From: Haliotis asinina
Lineage: Eukaryota; Mollusca; Gastropoda; Lepetellida; Haliotidae
Direction of reading: 5' to 3'
Assembly: GCF_037392515.1 (NCBI RefSeq)
Contig: NC_090290.1
Coordinates: 57,672,753 to 57,736,752, forward strand
Length of the DNA stretch: 64,000 nucleotides
Part shown: piece by piece, positions 43,801 to 45,299 of the stretch
Layout: each line of letters begins with the position of its first letter
Position numbering within the stretch: the stretch's first letter is position 1
Made by a program: the position numbers and the translations under genes
Notes under the pieces: generated by a model
The model's database searches: none
Told to the model about the DNA's origin: nothing
The model's input: only the letters and a program-made list of their open reading frames with translations

Positions 43801-45299
43801 CATAAGTGCCTTAACTTATAAGAATTCGCACTCTACATGTTCAATTAATTATCATGTACTCCTGAAGCAATCTGGATCTGTGCTATGATAATGCATAAGG
43901 ATATTTTCAGTCTATTGCCTGTTACACTATTTAGCTAAAGCAGTGTATCTGTTTCCTTCATCTATAAAATATTATCAAGGCTCTGCTATTCTCGTGTCTT
44001 TGGGGGGATATCTTTGAGTTAGATCTCAGTTACCTCGGCCCTTTCCTACTAATGCAGAACATGTAAAGTGGTGGTCAGAACCTGTAGGTGCAGCAAACAA
44101 ATGTATTTTTCTGTTGCTGTGATGTTAATCATTGATGTCCTGATGGAACCGAATAGGTCCTCATTATAATGGACAACCCTGCTTGTCTCTGGAAGGGCTC
44201 CTGGGGGCAGAATAGGCGCTCACTATAACGAGCAACCCTGCTTGTCTCTATAAGGGCTGCTGGGAGCGGACAATCCTGCTTGGGTGAATAAGGTCTCTTG
44301 GGACAGAATATGCCCTCAATATAATGAACAGTGTATACTGTGGAGATTATTGAGGGAGCTGCCTTGTGGGACAGGCTGAATCCAAGTAGCTGAAAGACAA
44401 AACACAACACAGAATGACTTCTTTGAGTGGCATTTGGAAGCTGGTATGATGAAGAGGATCACTTTTTATGGTGTGACCGCTTCTTTATTACACTGGATGT
44501 GATATTTCAGTGTAGATGCTGATGGAGTCCCTTGTATTACCATATATACACCGAATGTTCAGGTTATGCTCTCAAAATGTAAACCATAATTAATCATAAC
44601 TAAGATTATGTGACAGCTGTTTGGTGTGTTGCTGGATAGTTTTTATGCATGGAACAATCTAACCTGTCGCTGTCACATGCTGTCCTTATTTCCACTGCAA
44701 AAGCCTGTTGTGTACACGTGATGATCCAGCCACACTAAATATGACTTTTGGTGAAACAAAATATATATGCATATCCATTTTCTGTCAGCTACACTTCATT
44801 TCAAGATGTTAGGTATTGCTGTGTGTAATGTGGACTGAAGTTATTAATATCGTAGGGATACACCATTTCATGGCAACAGTGATCATTATGATATCAGAAA
44901 TAACAAACACAGGTTTACACATGGTTGGTCATTAAAATCTTTCTTATTATAGATGCTGTTTTCTGTAAACATACTTACGTTTCTGCCAGTTGTCTTGTGG
45001 TCTGGGTTGGCTGCAATTAGGTCCCCATGATGGCTTGTCGGATTGTGTATGAAACATACTATTTTGACTCTGATTTCAGGGGTCAAGTTAGGGAGTGGGC
45101 TTATCTATGAGATCAGCTTATCTACAGTAATGTACAGTAACAATGTCTGCCGTGAAATGAGTCGCAAAGATGTTCCGGAATCACTGTGTAGGTCATTTCA
45201 GACATATAAACTTCATGAAAATGCCTTCATTAATATATTTTCTTTGTGTTTACAGGTCTGATGAAAGATGATACCCCATATCAACGTTTTGATGCTTGA
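19627..45299 (+). CDS. PTTG1IP: PTTG1IP-like small type I membrane protein, whole split gene
   Basis: The exons read in phase: 19627-19831, 22480-22535, 24698-24800, 24977-25088, 40541-40653, optional 43370-43384, 45256-45299. The product has 210 residues, or 215 with the microexon. Order: signal peptide, Thr/Ser-rich ectodomain, eight-cysteine PSI-like module, one membrane span, Cys-rich juxtamembrane stretch, a charged helix rich in Glu/Lys/Arg, and a tail ending PYQRFDA with a YxxF sorting-type motif. This architecture is that of PTTG1-interacting protein (PBF), a broadly expressed vertebrate membrane protein that can carry PTTG1 to the nucleus. The vertebrate form is near 180 residues; the extra length here is the Thr-rich stalk. 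Intron 4 (25089-40540) contains the whole Polinton. Function in a mollusc is unknown. Confidence 0.85.
19832..22479 (+). other. Intron 1 of PTTG1IP-like gene
   Basis: Contains an inverted SINE B tail (about 20723-20806) followed by a plus SINE B copy. Otherwise non-coding; the small frames near 20.3 and 21.3 kb have no domain. Confidence 0.6.
20860..21018 (+). mobile_element. tRNA-derived SINE, family B
   Basis: Head CAGTGGCTGAACAGGCTAGG, B box GGTTCGAATCCC, tail TTGTACTTTACTAAGAAAGT, then AATCCCAAATATGACATATG. An inverted copy of the tail lies about 60 bp upstream. Confidence 0.85.
22480..22535 (+). CDS. PTTG1IP: PTTG1IP-like exon 2: first half of Cys-rich module
   Basis: Acceptor TTTATTTCAG, donor AGTAGG|GTATGT, 56 nt, phase 1 to 0. 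It encodes ECHASNGSCDSCINAAKSR, the first three cysteines of the PSI-like module. Confidence 0.8.
22536..24697 (+). other. Intron 2 of PTTG1IP-like gene
   Basis: Contains an inverted SINE B tail at about 23243-23298 and a SINE B copy at 23302. About 23810-23890 looks like a degraded tRNA-like head. No other coding signal seen. Confidence 0.6.
23302..23458 (+). mobile_element. tRNA-derived SINE, family B
   Basis: Head GTTGCTTTGGCTGAGCAAGT, B box GGTTCGAATCCC, A-rich join, tail ACTTCACTAAGAAAGTGTAA. Confidence 0.85.
24698..24800 (+). CDS. PTTG1IP: PTTG1IP-like exon 3: second half of Cys-rich module
   Basis: Acceptor TTACTTCCAG, donor TGGG|GTGAGT, phase 0 to 1. It encodes CFYCYTDHSCQLYP and, 13 residues later, CDLAKARWGVCW. 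The ARWGVCW segment is the most diagnostic PTTG1IP signature. Confidence 0.88.
24977..25088 (+). CDS. PTTG1IP: PTTG1IP-like exon 4: transmembrane segment
   Basis: Acceptor TTTTCCAG, donor GCCAA|GTGAGT, phase 1 to 2. It encodes VNFEALIITMSVIGFIIILT and then a run of Cys residues (CCCIRCFCC) likely to be palmitoylated. Confidence 0.88.
25143..25231 (+). mobile_element. SINE family A, partial
   Basis: Tail AATATTGCTATAAGCGCGTA, then AAACTAAACTCACTCACTCA. The head is lost. Confidence 0.75.
25410..25571. mobile_element. Short foldback MITE in intron 4
   Basis: The ends read ATTTTGACCCTCAACTTAA and, inverted, ATTTTGACCCTCAACCTAA. Inner similarity extends through GATCTTGGCACAAAT. It is about 160 bp, non-coding, and has no certain target duplication. 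Confidence 0.6.
25828..25890 (-). mobile_element. SINE family A head, minus
   Basis: TCAAACCTGGGTCTTTGGCG is followed by GAGCAAATGCTTTA, the inverse of the B box and A box region. A further tail scrap lies at 26085-26137. Confidence 0.7.
26140..26237. repeat. 37-bp tandem repeat, Polinton target
   Basis: Two full copies (26140-26176, 26177-26213) and the first 24 bases of a third, unit beginning ACATTCCAGACTAACCAGGT. The third copy resumes at 40460 after the Polinton (TTCTGATTACAGAGTTTGAC), so the empty site can be read from the neighbouring copies. Confidence 0.92.
26238..26425 (+). repeat. Polinton left terminal inverted repeat
   Basis: 188 bp, matching 40272-40459 inverted without a difference that I can find. 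It contains a 23-bp near-perfect palindrome (26291-26313, 11-base arms around one G) and a second weaker palindrome around TCACGTTTACCGTGA. The last 53 coding bases of INT lie inside it. Confidence 0.95.
26291..26313 (-). terminator. Stem-loop with outward T run in left TIR
   Basis: Read toward the left end this is a stem of 11-base arms (AGCCTCATTTA and its complement) followed by CTTTTTAGAGG. It lies about 60 bp beyond the INT stop. It could end transcription or serve replication or integration; the sequence alone cannot decide. Confidence 0.35.
26373..27341 (-). CDS. INT: Polinton retroviral-type integrase
   Basis: 322 residues. It cuts the element ends and joins them to chromosomal DNA. 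The rve catalytic core shows all three acidic residues: D74 (HQADLLFLP), D133 (LQVDPGREF) and E168 (AIVERFNRT), with exactly 35-residue D-to-E spacing. The N-terminal 60 residues carry YSPRGYWKGA and WLEKQALWQIYLP, usual for Polinton integrases, with no obvious HHCC zinc finger. A C-terminal SH3/chromo-like region follows (DPIWSVKTYNIDKV, then RGFVREELLIVP). The start ATG lies inside the end of POLB in another frame (20-bp overlap), implying coupled expression. The 3' end runs into the left terminal repeat. Confidence 0.95.
   Translation of the reverse strand: MDMKKFEAIYYSPRGYWKGASAVDKLAKLARVPPEEAKAWLEKQALWQIYLPAPRYVPRRRFGINIPNSVHQADLLFLPHDKRYKYALTVVDIASRYKEAEPLTTKDSAQVARGFERIYKRSPLTWPTELQVDPGREFMGAVSQLLAKHDTKVRRGTAGAHRSQAIVERFNRTLSERLFGHQYAREMTTPGKRSTEWVTRLPEVVSAINHEVTRLTGKKPADAIKLKSIVAESAAPLRGKEKQIPDRALVRYLYQPGEHEGDSRKRATDPIWSVKTYNIDKVDMKADEPNLYYLRGGPGRGFVREELLIVPYGTVLPPAKSR
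27322..31026 (-). CDS. POLB: Protein-primed family B DNA polymerase
   Basis: 1234 residues. It replicates the linear element from its ends. Three SAP/HeH-like DNA-binding repeats open the protein (about 1-32, 37-68, 74-106; core TVKQLK...GYSRMRKP.LL). A C2HC finger lies at 382-402. The exonuclease has D440/E442 (YADFEAL), FHNLRGYDSHL at 581-591, and Y723/D727 (LYLRTDVLLLADV). An inserted HNH/endonuclease VII-like zinc module (C534, C537, DHCH 548-551, C564) splits the exonuclease. Polymerase motifs: A with D823 (LDANNLYGWAM), B at 977-985 (KLMNNSVFG), C at 1077-1082 (YTDTDS), then KMY 1144-1146. All catalytic residues are intact. The upstream sequence lacks the TATATAA motif of the capsid genes. 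Confidence 0.97.
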   Translation of the reverse strand: MSTTVRELKRVAKQRGVIGYSRMRKPALLRLLGLEVPPTVKQLKAQAKQLGHTGYSNLGRAGLTALLSHAPVARPTVKQLKTEAHDLGLGGYSRMRKPQLLELLRQNRAIDLQFVRTKHAVGNYLVSWRMDVDRNIDITDIKPLIADKVNQELNNLGSIKFQITVKMSLDKEGTTGVTEYFQPYFRGKQEVVTHTETIDASIDNSFQQIREYLERYTHMGSGWAVDKIDNVYLDIAKYVPFRGGSYLALPPYYRNKHAIVNVKNRGNDCLRISIRSALFPAATHSDRLSSYPQDDGLNWDGIDEPTPISQITKVEKQNNLAINVFGHEGNTIIVHRVSTVKDCQVINIFMIQRGDKFHYTWIKHLSRLLHDQSKHNGEKHFCVRCLHGFSRADLLESHRDDCQGVGQTAIRVDMPKEGENILKFSNHKNQMSVPYIIYADFEALVVGGDSPTPPSGGSFTHKTQEHIACGFGYIVVRCDGETKAPVVYRGPDAAERFLKCLQEEEKIIRNTLYRIAPMRMTRADRLAHASSTNCHVCDSPLNSDSVRDHCHITGKYRGAAHNACNLKLKINPKTINIPVVFHNLRGYDSHLIMQAIAKIDGNISCIPNNMERYISFSLNGLRFIDSFQFLLSSLDSLVKANNTFPITDRYTDAETRPLLMRKGVYPYEYMDSWVKFTETRLPPIDCFYSKLNEASVSRDDYSHAINVWNKLGCKNLGDYHDLYLRTDVLLLADVFETFRRTCLKQYKLDPAWYYTSPGLSWDALLKKTGVNLELLTDYDMHLFIEKGLRGGISMASKRYAKANNQYVKGYDPNKPTNHILYLDANNLYGWAMSQYLPTGGFEWVPHVDVMSIAPDSNKGYILEVDLEYPKALHASHNSYPLAPARMRVNPDWMSEYQHNLSGGRVTDVEKLVPNLMNKTKYIVHYRNLQLYLSLGMRLAKIHRVLMFDQSPWMEPYIRMNTDLRKKATSDFEKNLYKLMNNSVFGKTMENLRKRVTVKLVRSSEEDKLRKLIASPAFNRSKIFTDDLAALHMKKSHIKFNRPVYVGMSILDLSKHLMYDFYYNELKKQYGDRCEVLYTDTDSLLMEIQTEDVYEDMKKHLDLYDTSDYPKTHAMHSTVNKKVLGKMKDECAGTPIAEYIGLRPKMYSILKADNSEIRKAKGVKKYVVKQHIKHARFKEALFKTRTFRHKMNTLRSDGHKIYGLTINKTSLSPMDTKRWIAIDGINTYAYGHEKI
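31085..31345 (-). CDS. Small double zinc-cluster protein
   Basis: 86 residues. Cys and His are placed as two likely zinc sites: C8, C19, C23, C29, C30, H32, and then C40, C43, H50, C52, C54, H57. The C-terminal third is basic (KERRRLLK). The first cluster (RCEYILMGKTEACGRKC) resembles small Cys-rich proteins seen in Polintons and large DNA viruses, but I cannot name a function. A regulatory or nucleic-acid-binding role is a guess. TATATAAG lies a few bases upstream of the ATG. The gene is 58 bp from the POLB start. Confidence 0.75.
   Translation of the reverse strand: MRPAPYRCEYILMGKTEACGRKCRNQGFCCFHMGSPNYTCSVCGIGVKGHYCLCKAHGANVVRHQLIYENKKGYIKERRRLLKIAA
31365..31790 (-). CDS. Coiled-coil membrane protein of Polinton type
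   Basis: 141 residues. An N-terminal hydrophobic segment (MATIAMMVGGALVNALAFSG) is followed by a long charged coiled coil (about 28-80, e.g. EIQEERKRHDLATEKLQRAQ). A conserved LTGKQLEPLNEPTLAQYY region comes next, then a C-terminal hydrophobic helix (FIVLGIAATALVA). I recall comparable proteins in many animal Polintons beside the other small membrane genes. A virion-membrane or scaffold role is plausible but unproven. The stop of the next upstream gene is 8 bp away, and the upstream leader is AT-rich (AATAAATATAGGG, then ATG). Confidence 0.8.
   Translation of the reverse strand: MATIAMMVGGALVNALAFSGSNYLFSKLRDDHAAEIQEERKRHDLATEKLQRAQDEYVKKRLQRIDFINEQLKRENHAIKTFYDVDEAMKEYYLLTGKQLEPLNEPTLAQYYTPSKGQMNRELGFIVLGIAATALVAKQLN
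31799..32026 (-). CDS. Small hydrophobic Polinton protein
   Basis: 75 residues with two hydrophobic stretches (ATVVASLAVGYARL and MGMLIMNLGMAMA) separated by KLDFNLQD. The tail is polar. This pattern recurs in Polintons, but its role is unknown; a small membrane protein is the safest description. It is preceded by an AT-only leader with TTTTATATCATATACATA right before the ATG, like the capsid genes. Confidence 0.75.
   Translation of the reverse strand: MSEGKTFVNDAYHATVVASLAVGYARLTKMVLKQPTIKLDFNLQDMGMLIMNLGMAMATKDILVKQGIIPDNIMK
32053..32370 (-). CDS. Pro-rich single-span membrane protein
   Basis: 105 residues. An acidic Pro/Val/Thr-rich N-terminus is followed by a basic motif NPKRVAAGKKRWCNQHK (about 36-52), then one membrane helix (RLLLAVGVTAALAISWLY) and a Pro-rich tail. 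The NPxRVAAGKK motif recurs in Polinton small membrane proteins. The C-terminus of the next gene overlaps its 5' part by 113 bp in another frame; both frames look genuine. Confidence 0.75.
   Translation of the reverse strand: MDAAQEETPVDSQEPVTVETPVVVPPTPPTVTRQKNPKRVAAGKKRWCNQHKVTNPTRLLLAVGVTAALAISWLYTRVGVSPTPPAGEVTPKPPAGPTVDPHIML
32258..32821 (-). CDS. Polinton conserved protein of unknown function
   Basis: 187 residues from the ATG at 32821. The frame is open 36 codons further upstream, but MECEELLEQL follows an AT-only leader (TTGTTATATTATAAG) typical of this element, so I prefer the inner start. Mostly helical and charged to residue 130, with SAMTQIYTGIVSHFLPIPPE and DLEKDPFIEHAV. A hydrophobic patch (YGMLLAPVTAAIITA) follows, then a Gly/Ser/Pro/Thr-rich tail. 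It lacks the His/Asp/Gln/Cys pattern of an adenain-type protease, so it is not the missing maturation protease. Confidence 0.75.
   Translation of the reverse strand: MECEELLEQLSPAGPTDDKREKLVALAVGGKAKHYFGDYTPDKIHKMSAEEIDKLYARYESRLGAEMTKTIGSAMTQIYTGIVSHFLPIPPERRLYLWKDLEKDPFIEHAVSSISCGLYHKYGMLLAPVTAAIITAKHCQFERKNNNNIIDGCCTGGDPSGFTGTSDGGDPSGGTPHTPYSNQTEES
32940..33014. repeat. Decamer minisatellite inside Polinton
   Basis: Seven exact copies plus a partial copy of TTAGCTTTGC, filling nearly all of the space between the ATPase stop and the next gene. The last copy overlaps the ATPase stop codon region. Confidence 0.95.
33010..33642 (-). CDS. ATP: Genome-packaging ATPase (FtsK/HerA-A32 type)
   Basis: 210 residues. 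It powers DNA packaging into the capsid. The Walker A motif GQTGCGKT is at 27-34 and Walker B LFILDDC is around 103-109 (D107, D108). A sensor-type segment VWVLTQKFNSV lies near 136-146, and an Arg-rich region (RERVKK) follows. Length and motif spacing fit the A32-like family of Polintons and related DNA viruses. Its start lies inside the end of the major capsid gene (29-bp overlap), so the two are probably co-transcribed. Confidence 0.95.
   Translation of the reverse strand: MGDSCKPSTSGGYPPLPTDPHCAIICGQTGCGKTVFVLDMLEGYYKDVFDNIVIMCPTLSMNKTYARPWVMTDPDVHKIDPGTRLQDWLKALHEKFKGEPTLFILDDCSANREITKKRDMLSYLAFSGRHANHSVWVLTQKFNSVLKDLREQTRWVALFHCKDRDSFEECLRENDVMSKLERERVKKQLAETKHAKLVLKTDQPVAYIVC
33614..34870 (-). 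CDS. MCP: Major capsid protein, double jelly roll
   Basis: 418 residues. It should form the hexon-like trimers of an icosahedral shell. Recognised as the Polinton capsid protein from its beta-rich, charged sequence with DPFRKLREPLGARAV at the start, NLGENDLIVPGTVRLAFNIT, the central VPVEDYDPFRRDSEKFFNPE and the final LYVIMDAQLNIDNGRFVQAI. Two jelly-roll halves are expected; I cannot verify the strands without modelling. No frameshift or internal stop. The divergent 34903 gene starts 32 bp away across an AT-only spacer. Confidence 0.92.
   Translation of the reverse strand: MYGRKLDPFRKLREPLGARAVRQSVTITNNPSKIDQNQTLLVRFPNLGENDLIVPGTVRLAFNITLTSDNDKRELVRNVGRAIIKKTTVKISGNEVLSIDDSDVFHCYKDLWKSERERVNDVYQGISKSTRARIGYVFTTDQQDKLSDGEKAIALAYGNRFCVPLDFELLTGHAPFYQAALGDRLEYELTFNDYSKVVRTPNGDEASYAIDNISLEFDMVTSPELARQVRSQYSGKMAILYDRVLRHRSVVRDKSDTVWNINLNVPARSMKGILVVPVEDYDPFRRDSEKFFNPEIEKVEVTIEGVPNQLFSHGMRPHQQWDEIKKLPVGDYITKDLDLGSVQIGEYLTTKYALWLDMRSTDDDKLHGSGRRIDNGSEGITIQITKKAQTAGKLKLYLYVIMDAQLNIDNGRFVQAIY
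34871..34902. promoter_or_regulatory. 32-bp divergent promoter, capsid and 34903 genes
   Basis: Only 32 bp, almost all A/T, separate two divergent start codons. It contains TTATATAA (TATATAA on the capsid-gene side, 5-10 bases from its ATG) and AATATATTTTTAAT on the other side. Similar TATATAA sequences precede most structural genes here. Confidence 0.55.
34903..36075 (+). CDS. Polinton coiled-coil and multi-span membrane protein
   Basis: 390 residues. The acidic N-terminus and a soluble region to about 190 are followed by a long coiled coil (about 195-265, e.g. EKTKLTETDDDDMKNRINER). A first membrane span comes next (GITIASILTALGFIISTLVV), then a Gly-rich linker (STGGGGTPSGGGG), an amphipathic Ala/Lys region and two further hydrophobic segments (LPGILGSIVSWLLSAL, NLWAAIVAVAGLVYV). 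This layout is common to a widespread Polinton protein of unknown role; virion or membrane-associated function is inference. Its 3' end overlaps the convergent gene by 23 bp. Confidence 0.85.
   Translation: MDEDIPMDDMRGDSAQAFDDEQETSFTSLPLSQQLLETTVNDYYKSLRRDKNYVEPQGRYHKDFFIDTKGVLRLKSAPKVDLFNKITKKPLALSTLASRNGGAEFIREHLNMRDYGGAIPKTVKEDLQATRSHLTTIDEMTPERATEASDSIEKLLSTYWDKPLPGFDFPVRELYGLDEAVKRVRGELVNNMGKLNEIDEHIAREKTKLTETDDDDMKNRINERLRDLEDERRTRLEAASSNREHLRSQISRIRETIDRILNEDTTLANRIRILFREQGITIASILTALGFIISTLVVSLVGGAPVGSTGGGGTPSGGGGVKDWIKKLGEGLAKLAGKAAEALPGILGSIVSWLLSALSKTAMWLSQNLWAAIVAVAGLVYVAAKKSLTK
36053..37276 (-). CDS. Conserved Polinton protein, tail-anchored
   Basis: 407 residues from the ATG at 37276. 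An upstream in-frame start exists, but MYSPGVFYPKLDVDF follows the AT-only leader and the earlier 42 codons overlap the divergent gene, so the inner ATG is preferred. The soluble body contains the strongly Polinton-typical FWQNQFNFAVWCATTGCGVA and GLGIPSDGVRSVKELSD. A Pro-rich linker (IVAPPPEPKVQPTP) leads to a single C-terminal hydrophobic helix (TALVVGGVTLGLIWL). Function is unknown. A capsid-associated role is likely from its conservation and its position opposite the minor capsid gene. Confidence 0.88.
   Translation of the reverse strand: MYSPGVFYPKLDVDFSPMKIVVAPELYFNAQLLDVFDKYKLMVTNIEAVHAWFNNPMQFWQNQFNFAVWCATTGCGVALSDSQRGPLSQSVFKFHVYYQVRRILKEISAPLPQDKAWDATNNPYDRRAYERICNEFEINPKTDWRLPGPNHGLGIPSDGVRSVKELSDLVLKQGKLRPDFALSSNEWRDDRMNFKGGVAFTVQKVEQSTADGWKMFMLDTSKGFTRAGTIRLNDSIRTYVWSLLGAQSMTRSNILGKGTAYDAQKQFVSNVEDAINSPVDLPRAIERYQNVLEYARSKVNYVFGVGLYMSPSDMQLRVKKVVGYNNKIVIATADQKLGINPDINTPHIPRTQPREKGIVAPPPEPKVQPTPQEVAPHMQVSYQQHIDNKTALVVGGVTLGLIWLKIS
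37277..37311. promoter_or_regulatory. 35-bp divergent promoter, 36053 and minor capsid genes
   Basis: Thirty-five almost exclusively A/T bases between two start codons, with TTATATAAATAAATATATAT in the middle. It is organised like the spacer at 34871-34902. Confidence 0.55.
37312..37965 (+). CDS. Minor capsid (penton-like) protein
   Basis: 217 residues, beta-rich, with no membrane segment. Recognised by position and by its ending ELTISVLDINHNPVNIGYLS followed by LTLHVT, typical of the single-jelly-roll minor capsid protein of Polintons, which should occupy capsid vertices. SGTRSQITDGYYSVCSLND near residues 53-71 fits the same family. The last four bases (ATGA) overlap the start of the next gene, so the two are translationally or at least transcriptionally linked. 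Confidence 0.85.
   Translation: MYITLPGITSGEAVQLTHAIDNTSGQLEVALCDITYLPQWTNINNSNNKLFVSGTRSQITDGYYSVCSLNDEVFKPLGAELKMNDSNGTVVLINNGINPLRLGRPLARMLGMSPDEIKPTTTVTGTKLPDLVPYRELYIHLGQVSTTYNIQGGHPSTILRAVPVKTEKFNDGRTESFSPRQYKRLTQGNIPELTISVLDINHNPVNIGYLSLTLHVT
37962..38873 (+). CDS. Unknown structural-module protein, paralogue 1
   Basis: 303 residues; I do not recognise a domain. Near the N-terminus it has ISDLGDTRGFDAPG followed by a short KNNIYKRVEV strand. A middle part rich in Asp/Lys/Asn has many predicted-looking beta strands (WVFLPDYKNWFLNIKIF). Near the end are GVKLGWEKRHKDQVCDVYV and PELLTENQLEII. The 38887 gene repeats the same landmarks in shortened form. There is no signal peptide or membrane span. 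Its ATGA overlap with the minor capsid gene suggests a virion component such as a vertex or surface protein, but that is inference only. Confidence 0.8.
   Translation: MTSAQGPGVKKCVNIGISDLGDTRGFDAPGVDGKTYALQLKNNIYKRVEVSSGGALSDVVDTTGATVNTKYALVNTGDDNWRIYPSFGGKLFDLDDVERTTIKKNRPYNLAFTEDNKWVFLPDYKNWFLNIKIFSPYVFTDNKDHYLNKIVNDGFLLVAYVPTQRRSIVVSPINNSPAHMLSSKTGIQNVSLQLVSEFEGVDKVLDGIPSNTTLAIKVYLGESSGDNVEIVKGVKLGWEKRHKDQVCDVYVRVGVGSNTSLQGVNVIVENKISLTKIFLPNNIHFISMNLIPELLTENQLEII
38887..39567 (+). CDS. Unknown structural-module protein, paralogue 2
   Basis: 226 residues, a shorter relative of the 37962 product: LNDLGDTEGFDQPG and KNNVYRRVSL near the start, GVSMHWAKEHINQYCRIVI and LLIETQLKNLSKYI near the end. 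About 80 residues in the middle of paralogue 1 have no counterpart. The A/T content is higher than in its neighbour. AATATTATAATA directly precedes the ATG. Probably a tandem duplication followed by deletion and divergence. Confidence 0.8.
   Translation: MTSHHPNTTLNDLGDTEGFDQPGEEDELYILHFKNNVYRRVSLPDFKKPKWLINLTPTSPNMVLNNGYISKIRNNGIWPGDFIPENTLVNTESISYEKNGLRAHPDNKLKFSSDLDRISSPYTLIIEVFFTPFYRTIPISHQILPGVSMHWAKEHINQYCRIVIQQDTHGGPINYLINLSGVYISTRDFIYLSPISLTSGIELVDFKFIDRLLIETQLKNLSKYIL
39569..40186 (+). CDS. Helical two-span membrane protein of Polinton type
   Basis: 205 residues. Two central hydrophobic segments (SMGLGAAGVGLLTTIVAAPI, then ITAGIAGVLGLTLKLV) lie between charged helical arms. The C-terminal arm (ALKHDEIRVLAEAKLNTVSE, then ISEEEFRSILSELKKYNGMK) is strongly helical. 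Similar proteins are frequent in animal Polintons, with no established function. The ATG follows the stop of the previous gene by one base, with ATATATATTATAGG just upstream. This is the last gene before the right end. Confidence 0.82.
   Translation: MGLYPVVEEVAKALETVDGFRLRQLCDVKRQLEQDRDTRKALCKKYNRAFNIVDGADTILITTSMGLGAAGVGLLTTIVAAPIVLGFEITAGIAGVLGLTLKLVSRRLHRKALKHDEIRVLAEAKLNTVSERISTALSDSKISEEEFRSILSELKKYNGMKQDIRSKSRKSAISEDEKKKYIEQGIQKAQQAFITNTKEIIGGSR
40187..40271. repeat. Displaced copy of INT 3' coding sequence
   Basis: About 40209-40270 matches, inverted, INT codons at 26508-26570 (shared CCATATAGGATCGGTGGCTC, with scattered substitutions). The 82 bp that separate this stretch from the terminal repeat at the left end (26426-26507) are missing here. 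Confidence 0.85.
40272..40459 (-). repeat. Polinton right terminal inverted repeat
   Basis: 188 bp, the inverted match of 26238-26425, including the 23-bp palindrome (40384-40406), here followed on the plus strand by CTTTTTAGAGG. Ends CCTATACTACT. Confidence 0.95.
40541..40653 (+). CDS. PTTG1IP: PTTG1IP-like exon 5: charged cytoplasmic helix
   Basis: Acceptor TCTGTTGCAG, donor AAATATG|GTACGT, phase 2 to 1. It encodes KYMKDEAKWERQKAERKQRS and, after a few residues, RKERMDEIRRKYG, the Glu/Lys/Arg-rich helix typical of the PTTG1IP tail. Only 81 bp separate its 5' end from the Polinton. Confidence 0.88.
40654..43369 (+). other. Intron 5 of PTTG1IP-like gene
   Basis: AT-rich. A SINE family B tail remnant (CACTTTCCTAGTAAAGTACA) is visible near 41000. 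No coding domain. Confidence 0.55.
43370..43384 (+). CDS. PTTG1IP: Candidate 15-nt microexon of PTTG1IP-like gene
   Basis: CACCTCACAG precedes GAATTGACTTCAAAG, which is followed by a perfect donor GTAAGT. Phase 1 to 1, adding five residues (IDFKG region) without a frame change. It would be optional: exon 5 joined directly to the last exon gives KYGLMKDD, closer to the vertebrate tail. Confidence 0.45.
43385..45255 (+). other. Intron before last exon, with degenerate tandem repeat
   Basis: About 44140-44340 holds three diverged copies of a roughly 65-bp unit with CAACCCTGCTTGTCTCT. Otherwise AT-rich non-coding sequence. Confidence 0.55.
45256..45299 (+). CDS. PTTG1IP: PTTG1IP-like last coding exon
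   Basis: Acceptor TGTGTTTACAG; completes a Gly codon and encodes LMKDDTPYQRFDA, then TGA. The YQRF motif fits a YxxΦ endocytic or sorting signal like that at the end of the vertebrate protein. Confidence 0.82.
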